Shown: one piece after another, positions 10,165 to 15,610 of the stretch | Numbering within the stretch: position 1 is the stretch's first letter | How the letters are laid out: each line of letters begins with the position of its first letter | Assembly: GCA_016873375.1 (NCBI GenBank) | Contig: VGXJ01000013.1 | Span: 1-15,610, forward strand | DNA from: Phycisphaerae bacterium | GTDB taxonomy: Bacteria > Planctomycetota > Phycisphaerae > Phycisphaerales > SM1A02 | DNA: 15,610 nucleotides | Direction of reading: 5' to 3' | The notes under the pieces: generated by a model | Databases searched by the model: none | The model's input: only the letters and a program-made list of their open reading frames with translations | Told to the model about the DNA's origin: nothing | Made by a program: the position numbers and the translations under genes

Positions 10165-12201
10165 TCAGCTTCCCCAAGCACTGAGCAGCATGCCAAGGTC
10201 GGCGCCGTTCACGGTGCCATCCTCGTCCAAGTCACCCAGACCGGTGCCGCCCCAGTTGCCCAGGAGGATGCCAAGATCGCCACCATCCACGGTCCCCGAC
10301 CCATCAAGGTCCGCGGGGTTGCCGGGCGGCGGCGGGTAGGTGCAGGTTCCCTGCGTGAAGATCGCGCAGGAATAGGCGCCCAAGCTGATCAGGCCGCTCT
10401 GGCCAAGGCCGTCCCAGGCCACGCCGTTGGCCGTGGTGTCGAAGCACGGCTGATTGGCATAGTCGCTGCCGTAGCCCACCCAGTCACCATTGAAGATGCA
10501 GCGCCAGAGTCCGCCGCGCGGCAGGCCGATGCGGTAGTTCGAGATCGGGTTGGTGCTGAAGTTGAAGACCACCACCACATCGTCGCCCGGGCCGCCGCTC
10601 GACCAACGGTGCATGCCGAGCACCTTGTTGAAGTTGTTGAGGTGGAACACGTTGGTGTTCTGGCCAGACAGCCCCTCGGTGCACCCGTAGTCGTTCTTGC
10701 GGAGCTTGATCAGGTCCGTGTAGTGGCGCAGCGTGCCGGCGTAGGTCGTGGCCTTGCTCCAATCGAGCGGATCGCTGTCCTGGAACCAGCCGTCCTCCAG
10801 GAACTCCTGCCCTTGGAACAGCATCGGGATGCCGGGGCTCGTCATCACGATCGCGCCGCCGAGCATCGAGCGCTTGCGGCTGAACCAGCTGCCGGGATTG
10901 CTCGCCCAGATCTCGCTCGGCACGCGCTGCTTGCCGTTGGCGACCTCGTCGTGGCTCTCGGTGTAGATGATCCGCTGCTCGATCTGGCCGTTGTATCCGT
11001 AGAGGATCGCATCCTTGACCGCGAACATGTTGCGGTCAGCGTCGTTGGAGGTGATCAGGTTGCCACGAATGTTGGGGAAGAACCCTGGATCCCACTGGCT
11101 GTCGAAGCCGGCTCCGCCCTCGCCGGTCGTCTTGCCGAGCCATGGATTCAGGTCCATGTCCTCGGCGATCATGAACTTCCATGGCGCGGTGGCATCGACC
11201 GAGTCATTGATCCACTGCAGGAGCGACCAGCCCTCGGGGATATCCACGCCGTTCTGGTCGGTGCGTCGGATGTACTTCGTGCCATCCATGCGGAGTCCGT
11301 CCATCCGGAACTCCTCCAGCCACATCATGCAGTTGTCCTTGATGTACGTCCGCACTTCGCCGCGCGTGTAGTCAGGGCGCGTGTTGCCCCACGGCGTGTT
11401 CAAGCGGAAGTCGTTGAAGAAGTAACTGCCGCCGCCCGTGCCCGAGTACCAGTGGTCGAATCGCCACAGGTCCATGTCGTTGGGGCCGATGTGGTTGAAG
11501 ACCACGTCGCCCATGATGGCGATGCCGCGCGAGTGCGCGTCGTCGATGAGGGCCTTGAGGTCGTTCGGCGATCCATACGCGCTCTCGACGCTGTACGGGT
11601 ACGACGGGTTGTAGCCCCATGAGTAGTCGCCGGGGAACTCATTGATGGGCATGAGCGCGATCGCGTTCACGCCAAGGTCTTGCAGGTGCTGCAGCTTCTG
11701 GCGAACGGTGGCGAAGCTTCCGGGGGTGCCCGCCGTGGGAGCAAAGAACGCGCCGGGGTGCATCTCGTACATCACGAGCTTGCGCCACTGCGGCATCGTG
11801 AACTGGTGCTGCCACGTGTAGGAAGCCGGGTTGTAGATCACCGAATCGCCGACCGAGCTCGTGAGGTCGCGCGCGCGCGGGTCGTTCCGCCAGGCCGAAC
11901 TGGTGCCGCGCTTCACGAAGAACTTGTAGCGCTGCCCGGCGGTCACGAACGGCACATCGCCGCTCCAGTAGCCGTTGAACTCGTTGCTCAGCGGATACTG
12001 CGTCGAGTTCCAGCCGTTGAAGGTGCCGCCGACAGCAACGCTGTCCGCGAACGGCGCGAAGACGCGGAAGGTGGTTCCGTATTGCCCCGCCGCCGAATAC
12101 GGAATCGCGCCGATCCCCGGCCGCGTGGATGGCGGAAGCGCCATCACGGAAGCGGCGCAGGCGAGCGCGGCAGCGACCGTCGTCAGGGTGCGGGCCATCA
12201 T
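10165..12201 (-). CDS. Secreted GH13 enzyme, branching-enzyme-like, with C-terminal dockerin-like pair
   Basis: This is an exported alpha-glucan-active enzyme. The 678-residue product starts with signal peptide MMARTLTTVAAALACA, probably cleaved after VMA at 21. A CBM48-like domain spans about 35-125 (FRVFAPFADSVAVGGTFNGW at 45-64, YKFF at 92-95). The barrel begins near 143 (VMYEMHPGAFF). GH13 regions are GDVVFNHIG (231-239), DGLRMDG with nucleophile Asp306, IAEDM with Glu347, and ESHDEVANGK with Asp418. The SHDEVxxGK type of region IV resembles glycogen branching enzymes rather than amylases, but GlgB is normally cytoplasmic. After a proline linker (PPPPG, 623-627), residues 629-678 form two dockerin-like calcium-loop repeats. 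Start choice: the MM at 12201/12198 fits the signal peptide, whereas the longer reading from 12489 runs through a terminator. No Shine-Dalgarno sequence is seen. Debranching or amylase activity remains possible. Confidence 0.88.
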   Translation of the reverse strand: MMARTLTTVAAALACAASVMALPPSTRPGIGAIPYSAAGQYGTTFRVFAPFADSVAVGGTFNGWNSTQYPLSNEFNGYWSGDVPFVTAGQRYKFFVKRGTSSAWRNDPRARDLTSSVGDSVIYNPASYTWQHQFTMPQWRKLVMYEMHPGAFFAPTAGTPGSFATVRQKLQHLQDLGVNAIALMPINEFPGDYSWGYNPSYPYSVESAYGSPNDLKALIDDAHSRGIAIMGDVVFNHIGPNDMDLWRFDHWYSGTGGGSYFFNDFRLNTPWGNTRPDYTRGEVRTYIKDNCMMWLEEFRMDGLRMDGTKYIRRTDQNGVDIPEGWSLLQWINDSVDATAPWKFMIAEDMDLNPWLGKTTGEGGAGFDSQWDPGFFPNIRGNLITSNDADRNMFAVKDAILYGYNGQIEQRIIYTESHDEVANGKQRVPSEIWASNPGSWFSRKRSMLGGAIVMTSPGIPMLFQGQEFLEDGWFQDSDPLDWSKATTYAGTLRHYTDLIKLRKNDYGCTEGLSGQNTNVFHLNNFNKVLGMHRWSSGGPGDDVVVVFNFSTNPISNYRIGLPRGGLWRCIFNGDWVGYGSDYANQPCFDTTANGVAWDGLGQSGLISLGAYSCAIFTQGTCTYPPPPGNPADLDGSGTVDGGDLGILLGNWGGTGLGDLDEDGTVNGADLGMLLSAWGS
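10168..10317 (-). repeat. Paired dockerin-like tail of the secreted GH13 enzyme
   Basis: Residues 629-678 contain DLDGSGTVDGGDLGILLGNW (631-650) and DLDEDGTVNGADLGMLLSAW (657-676). Each has a Asp-x-Asp-x-Asp/Ser-Gly-x-Val calcium-loop pattern, followed by a short amphipathic helix ending in Trp. In planctomycetes such tails occur on many exported proteins. The function (sorting, anchoring or calcium-dependent docking) is not established from this sequence. Confidence 0.75.
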
Positions 12202-12209
12202 GGCTGCGA

Positions 12210-12215
12210 AGTTTA
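12210..12215 (-). promoter_or_regulatory. Possible -10 box (TAAACT) of the secreted GH13 gene
   Basis: The minus strand reads TAAACT 8 nt before the first ATG (12201), between that gene and the terminator of the previous gene. It matches four of six -10 consensus bases. No -35 element or Shine-Dalgarno sequence is evident. If real, the transcript would be nearly leaderless, like the candidate at 5618. Confidence 0.25.
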
Positions 12216-12247
12216 GGCTGGGGCTCGGGGCGCGCCACTTTGCGATC

Positions 12248-12282
12248 AAAAAAACGCAAGGGTCCCCGCAACGGGGACCCTT
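12248..12282 (-). terminator. Rho-independent terminator after the secreted 340-residue protein gene
   Basis: On the minus strand the perfect 11-bp stem AAGGGTCCCCG / CGGGGACCCTT (12282-12258) with a 3-nt loop is followed by GCG and seven T residues (12254-12248). It begins 28 nt after the stop at 12311. It separates this gene from the secreted GH13 gene downstream, so the latter needs its own promoter. Confidence 0.93.
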
Positions 12283-12310
12283 GGAGATTCCCGAGGTACA
12301 GGTCAGCGAC

Positions 12311-13333
12311 TCAGGGCTGGCACGACCCCCATGCGGCGAGCATGGCACCCAGATCGCTGCCGCCCACCGAACCATCGCCGTCAAGGTCGGGCGACGCTCC
12401 GCCCCAGCCAGCCAGCAGCACGCCGAGGTCGGCACCGCCCACTTCACCGTCATTATCGAGGTCTGCCGGGCAGGAATTGCCGCCGCCACCCGCCGACACC
12501 GTCACGAACTGCACGCCGGGGATGGCCTCGAAGTTCACCAGGCGCGGCTCAGCCAGGTTGGGGCAGCCGTTGCAGCCACCGGTGAACTGGTTCGACAGGT
12601 AGTCGTGGCCACCGCCATTGACCATGGCCATGACCTTGATGTCGCCCGTGCCGGGGTAACCGATGATGTTCAGCGGCAGCTTCACTTCGATGCCCGTGCT
12701 GCAGCCGGAGCCGCTGCCGGTGGTCGTCGTGCCGTCGTACGCGGGCACACCAGCCGTGTTGCTGTTGTTGGTGGCGATCTCGACACCTACTTGGCTCACG
12801 ATGGCCGAGCCCGGCGCGGCGCTGCCGATGTAGCCGCCCGAGCCGCCGCCCGTGGTGAGCATCTGCGCGATGTTCGCGTAGCAGGTGATCGGGCCACCAC
12901 CGTTGGTCGTGGTGACGTAGAAGTCGGCTTCGAAGCCGGCATCAAAGGTCAGGCCGGGGTTGTTGGCATCAACGCCCATGCGGTTGAGGCCGTTGAAGTC
13001 GACGTCGGGGTTGTCGGCGCGCACCGTGTTCTGCCCACCCGGCGCGCAGTCGATGAAGAGCTCGAACTTGTTGAAGTTCGACTCGAGGTTGCCGCCAATG
13101 AACAGGTAGAGGAATCCGCCCTGCACATCGAGGGACGCGTGCAGGTTGTTGATCTCGCTGCCGTTGCACTGGCCGGCGAGACCGTCGGTCGCGTTGCCGA
13201 ACTGCGTCGCGGTGTCCTGCGCCCAGAGTTCAGGGCCGTACCCGGTGGGATCCAGGGTGCCATCGACAACGATCTGGGCATGGGCCGAAGCCGCACAAGC
13301 GAGGGCAGCCGCCGACAGGATGAAGGTCTTCAC
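12311..13333 (-). CDS. Secreted protein of unknown function with dockerin-like tail
   Basis: The 340-residue product is exported: M(V)KTFILSAAALACAASAHAQ is a clear signal peptide with likely cleavage after AHA (19). The mature part starts IVVDGTLDPTGYGPELWAQD and looks like an all-beta domain to about 275, with LYLFIGGNLESNFNKFELFID at 75-95, a Gly-rich stretch at 144-170, and HDYLSNQF at 243-250. This pattern recurs in secreted proteins of unknown function in planctomycetes. Eight cysteines remain after the signal peptide, including CNGC at 254-257, which suggests disulfides. After a Gly linker, 289-336 is a pair of dockerin-like repeats, as in the adjacent GH13. The start is GTG at 13333, chosen for the signal peptide and a strong ribosome binding site; the ATG at 13396 has neither. 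The gene appears monocistronic, with its own terminator. A carbohydrate-binding role is only a guess from context. Confidence 0.85.
   Translation of the reverse strand: MKTFILSAAALACAASAHAQIVVDGTLDPTGYGPELWAQDTATQFGNATDGLAGQCNGSEINNLHASLDVQGGFLYLFIGGNLESNFNKFELFIDCAPGGQNTVRADNPDVDFNGLNRMGVDANNPGLTFDAGFEADFYVTTTNGGGPITCYANIAQMLTTGGGSGGYIGSAAPGSAIVSQVGVEIATNNSNTAGVPAYDGTTTTGSGSGCSTGIEVKLPLNIIGYPGTGDIKVMAMVNGGGHDYLSNQFTGGCNGCPNLAEPRLVNFEAIPGVQFVTVSAGGGGNSCPADLDNDGEVGGADLGVLLAGWGGASPDLDGDGSVGGSDLGAMLAAWGSCQP
12326..12469 (-). repeat. Paired dockerin-like tail of the 340-residue secreted protein
   Basis: Residues 289-336 contain DLDNDGEVGGADLGVLLAGW and DLDGDGSVGGSDLGAMLAAW. The layout is the same as in the GH13 tail (10168-10317), with the inter-repeat spacer one or two residues shorter. 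The two tails clearly belong to one family. Confidence 0.78.
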
Positions 13334-13435
13334 GGATCGATCTCCTCTGGAACTTGGTTCGAGACGAATGGCCAACCCGGGGCGGAATGCACCCAAGTCA
13401 CGGAATGACGGTCGCTGAAAGATAGGCCCGAAGCC
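13334..13435 (-). promoter_or_regulatory. Intergenic region that should hold the promoter of the 340-residue protein gene
   Basis: This 102-bp gap precedes the GTG-start gene and follows the TPR lipoprotein gene, both on the minus strand. Apart from the ribosome binding site, no convincing -35/-10 pair was found. A 4-bp hairpin AGGC/GCCT at 13424-13436 overlaps the upstream stop and is followed by ATCTTTC, which is too weak to call a terminator. Confidence 0.35.
13341..13348 (-). promoter_or_regulatory. Ribosome binding site deciding the GTG start at 13333
   Basis: The minus strand reads AGAGGAGA, with GGAG 8 nt before GTG at 13333. Together with the signal peptide that begins at this codon, it outweighs the in-frame ATG 63 nt further upstream. 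Confidence 0.85.
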
Positions 13436-14716
13436 TCACTCGGCAAATGGAATCTGAGCCGATTGCGAAGGGGATGCAGCGACGAGTGGGGTCCCGGTCG
13501 ACTGCCGGATGGTCGGGGCAGCCGCCGCGGAGGGAGCGATCGCAACTCCCGAGGCTGCGGCACTCACCACCGGCAGTGGCTGTGGTTCAGCGGGGTTATA
13601 GGTTCCGGCCGCCAGAATCTGGCTCGCAAGGACCTTGCGACGCAGGCTGGCGACCACCGAACGACCGGGTTCGAGGAAATCCACTCGGTCGAGGTACCCG
13701 TTCGTGCGATCGAGTTCACCCCGGGCGAAGGCGGCGCCCGCAGCGAGCACGTAGCCGTCGGCCGCATCCGGTTGTCGAGCCATGAGCCACGCCGCGGAGC
13801 GCTCTACGCGGGCCCAATCGCCACACGCCCACGCGGCTTGGCCGAGCAGCACCATGTGCTCCGGCGTGGCTTCGCGCATGGAGAGCTCTGCCGTCACGAG
13901 CTGATCTCGGGCTGCAGCGGCTGCACCGGTCATCATGAGGCATCGCGCGCGAAGGCGCTGCATGTCCTCGCGTTCGGCGAGTTCCGCAGCCGCCGGCTTG
14001 GCCAGCGCATCAAGGCACCCACGCCAGTCGCCTGCGCGGAACATGCGCCAGATCGACTCTTCGGCAAGGCCGTTGCCTGACTGCAGGGCAGCCTGACGCG
14101 CGTGCTGCAGGGCACGCACCTCATCGCCTTGCAGTGCGTGAAGCTCTGCACGCAAGGCACTGAGGGCTGCTGCTTGGCCGAAGAACTGGTCCGCCGTGCA
14201 CAAGCGCTCCTCTGCACCTGCGAGGTCATCCATGGCGAGGCAGCACTCCACGCCTGCCGCTGCGTACTGCAGTCGTGATGGCTCGAGCGACCACGCGGCG
14301 TCGTATCGAGCCAGGGCAGCCACGTCATCCGAACGCCGTTGCGCCTCCACGCCGAGGTAGTACAGGCATTCATGGCAGGTCGGATCGATCGACAGCGCAT
14401 ACTCGAAGGTGCGCTGCGCACCCTCGTACTGCCGCATTTCCTGCTGGATCCGGCCCCGCAGTGCCAGGTAGGACGCGTCTTGGGGGAACCGCCGGATGCC
14501 TTGGTCGATCGTGTCGAGCGCCAGCTTGTACTGGCCGTTGATCAGGGATTGCTGGGCCTGGTCGTAGGCGATCTGGGCGCCGGCGCGGTCGAAACGATCG
14601 TTTGCGGCGCGGCGATTCTCGATGCCGCGTGTCGTCGGGCCATGGCAACCTGCGCCAAGGATGGCGCACAGACCAGCGACGAGCAGCATCGAACCGCGTG
14701 GACAACTGTTCATCAT
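13436..14716 (-). CDS. TPR-repeat lipoprotein, possible secretin pilotin-like partner
   Basis: The 426-residue product starts with MMNSCPRGSMLLVAGLCAILGAGC, a lipoprotein-type signal with Cys24 as the likely lipidated residue, although Gly stands at -3 where Leu is usual. Residues about 45-350 are helical tetratricopeptide-like repeats. Clear examples are AYDQAQQSLINGQYKLALDT (50-69), ALRGRIQQEMRQYEGAQRTF (85-104) ending in ALSIDP, and LGVEAQRRSDDVAALARYDA (121-140) ending in LEP; the last is near 323-350. Residues about 375-420 are a Pro/Ala/Ser-rich disordered tail. It overlaps the upstream secretin gene by 4 bp (ATGA), and GGAGG stands 6 nt before the ATG at 14716; the reading from 14839 lies inside the secretin gene. 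TPR lipoproteins such as PilF/PilW help assemble type IV pilus secretins, so a similar role is plausible but inferred. Confidence 0.85.
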   Translation of the reverse strand: MMNSCPRGSMLLVAGLCAILGAGCHGPTTRGIENRRAANDRFDRAGAQIAYDQAQQSLINGQYKLALDTIDQGIRRFPQDASYLALRGRIQQEMRQYEGAQRTFEYALSIDPTCHECLYYLGVEAQRRSDDVAALARYDAAWSLEPSRLQYAAAGVECCLAMDDLAGAEERLCTADQFFGQAAALSALRAELHALQGDEVRALQHARQAALQSGNGLAEESIWRMFRAGDWRGCLDALAKPAAAELAEREDMQRLRARCLMMTGAAAAARDQLVTAELSMREATPEHMVLLGQAAWACGDWARVERSAAWLMARQPDAADGYVLAAGAAFARGELDRTNGYLDRVDFLEPGRSVVASLRRKVLASQILAAGTYNPAEPQPLPVVSAAASGVAIAPSAAAAPTIRQSTGTPLVAASPSQSAQIPFAE

Positions 14717-15609
14717 CGCGTGCCTCCGTTGACGGGCGTCGTGGGTGCAGCAGGCGGTGCGAACTGCTGCGGCGAAGGTTCGGCGTGTAACTGCGGAATG
14801 GCGGTGTCCTGCAGCAGCAGGTCCATTTGTTCGCGCCAACCACCCGGAACGGTCACGGCCGCACCTTCACGGATCCGCATCATGGCCGGCAGCACGCTGT
14901 CCTGGCGCAGCGCGCTCTCCGCGTGATGGAGCGCCTTGGCCGCATCACCGTTGCGAAGCGCCTCTTCGGCCTTGACCTGGTGGTTGAAGACCAGCTGCTC
15001 GCGGGTGAAGGGCAGCAGCCCCTGGCGCGCACCCACGCGTACCGATTCACTGAACTGCAGCGCGGCGCGGCCCTCGGCGCTCGACTTCTCATCGCCCATG
15101 AGCGTGGGCGTGACGAGGAAGAGGATCTCCGACTTCCTCACGATGTCATCCTGGCCGGTCAGGGCATCGCCAAGGACCGGAATGTCCGACACGTACGGCG
15201 TCTGCCGCCGATTGCTGATGATCGTCTCGCGGAAGAGCCCACCGAGCACCACCGTCTGGCCGTCGCGCACCCGGACGTTGGTCTTCACTTCCTGCTTGAA
15301 TTCATTGGGAACCTGATACTCCTCGCCGTTGTACGTCAGATTCTGTAGCTTGTAGTCGCTCACACTCGGTGAGAGCTCCAGTCGGATCATCCCATCATCC
15401 GTGATGAAGGGCCGGAACATAAGCTGGATGCCCACATCGAGGAATTCGACGGTCTGCACGCTCACGTTGTCGTTGACGGTCGTGCTCAGGTACGCCACGC
15501 GTTCGCCCACGTTGACCCGCGCGCGCTGGCGGTTCAGGCAGGTGACGCTGGGACGGGCCAGCACGTTCGAATCGCTCACCTGATCCAAGATTTGCAGGAA
15601 CGCCGAGAC
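14713..15609 (-). CDS. Secretin (type II secretion / type IV pilus family), C-terminal part, with extended C-terminus
   Basis: Secretins form the multimeric outer-membrane pore of type II secretion and type IV pilus systems. The frame runs off the window edge, so the N-terminal domains are missing; 298 residues are visible. Residues 1-171 are the end of the secretin domain: AFLQILDQVSDSNVLARPSV (3-22), RARVNVGERVAYLS, VGIQLMFRPFITDDGMIRLE, VRDGQTVVLGGL (114-125), VSDIPVLGD (140-148) and EILFLVTPTL (161-170). After that is an unusual extension of about 125 residues: a helical stretch with a TPR-like hairpin (VKAEEALRNGDAAKALHHAE, 212-231) and a Pro-rich end. The stop overlaps the TPR lipoprotein gene, so the two are co-translated. 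Whether it is GspD- or PilQ-like cannot be decided without the N-domains. It is unrelated in function to the glucan genes. Confidence 0.92.
   Translation of the reverse strand, partial: VSAFLQILDQVSDSNVLARPSVTCLNRQRARVNVGERVAYLSTTVNDNVSVQTVEFLDVGIQLMFRPFITDDGMIRLELSPSVSDYKLQNLTYNGEEYQVPNEFKQEVKTNVRVRDGQTVVLGGLFRETIISNRRQTPYVSDIPVLGDALTGQDDIVRKSEILFLVTPTLMGDEKSSAEGRAALQFSESVRVGARQGLLPFTREQLVFNHQVKAEEALRNGDAAKALHHAESALRQDSVLPAMMRIREGAAVTVPGGWREQMDLLLQDTAIPQLHAEPSPQQFAPPAAPTTPVNGGTR
14723..14727 (-). promoter_or_regulatory. Ribosome binding site of the TPR lipoprotein gene
   Basis: GGAGG on the minus strand, 6 nt before ATG 14716, lies in the last codons of the secretin gene. It fixes the start at the first of two adjacent ATG codons, which overlaps the secretin stop. 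Confidence 0.75.
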
Positions 15610-15610
15610 A

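Noticed and set aside
12202..12489. N-terminal extension of the secreted GH13 enzyme
   Set aside because: It would run through the perfect terminator hairpin and the end of the upstream gene, and would bury the signal peptide.
13334..13396. ATG start at 13396 for the 340-residue secreted protein
   Set aside because: It has no ribosome binding site, and the extra residues are charged and precede a clear signal peptide. GTG at 13333 has a strong site.
13424..13436. Hairpin AGGC/GCCT at the end of the TPR lipoprotein gene
   Set aside because: Four base pairs, overlaps the stop codon, and followed only by ATCTTTC. It may be chance.
14717..14839. N-terminal extension of the TPR lipoprotein
   Set aside because: It lies inside the secretin coding region and would place the lipoprotein signal internally. 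The GGAGG before 14716 supports the shorter form.

Overview
The window looks like chromosomal DNA from a high-GC planctomycete, most likely class Phycisphaerae. This is an inference. It rests on two secreted proteins that end in the paired tail Asp-Leu-Asp-x-Asp-Gly-x-Val-x-Gly-Gly-x-Asp-Leu-Gly, ending in a Trp-Gly motif, which is common in that group, and on the secretin and lipoprotein genes beside them. No tRNA, rRNA, mobile element, CRISPR array, integrase or transcription regulator was found. Coding density is very high: every gap is about 110 bp or shorter, and three gene pairs overlap by 4 bp as ATGA.

Positions 1 to about 12200 form an alpha-glucan (glycogen, starch, maltodextrin) locus. 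It starts with a 5'-truncated alpha-glucan phosphorylase (plus strand), which converges on a minus-strand pair read as GH13 alpha-amylase-family enzyme then 4-alpha-glucanotransferase MalQ. Only 22 bp from the GH13 start, a plus-strand operon leaves in the other direction: a substrate-binding protein fused to a MalF-type permease, then a MalG-type permease, then a MalK-type ATPase. It converges on a minus-strand gene for a secreted GH13 enzyme with a branching-enzyme-like active site and a dockerin-like tail. The inferred flow is: the secreted GH13 acts on polymer outside, the tethered binding domain captures malto-oligosaccharides, the ABC transporter imports them, and GH13, MalQ and GlgP convert them to glucose, longer glucans and glucose-1-phosphate.

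Positions 12311 to 13333 hold a secreted protein of unknown function with the same dockerin-like tail, a GTG start with a strong ribosome binding site, and a textbook intrinsic terminator after it. Positions 13436 to 15610 hold a different system: the C-terminal part of a secretin (outer-membrane pore of type II secretion or type IV pili) with an unusual C-terminal extension, overlapping by 4 bp a TPR lipoprotein that could be its pilotin-like partner.

The most notable points are the binding-protein/permease fusion, the 22-bp divergent gap with a -10-like box at leaderless distance, the 19-residue insertion in the ATPase, the secreted branching-enzyme-like GH13, the shared tail on two neighbouring secreted proteins, and the extended secretin with its TPR lipoprotein.
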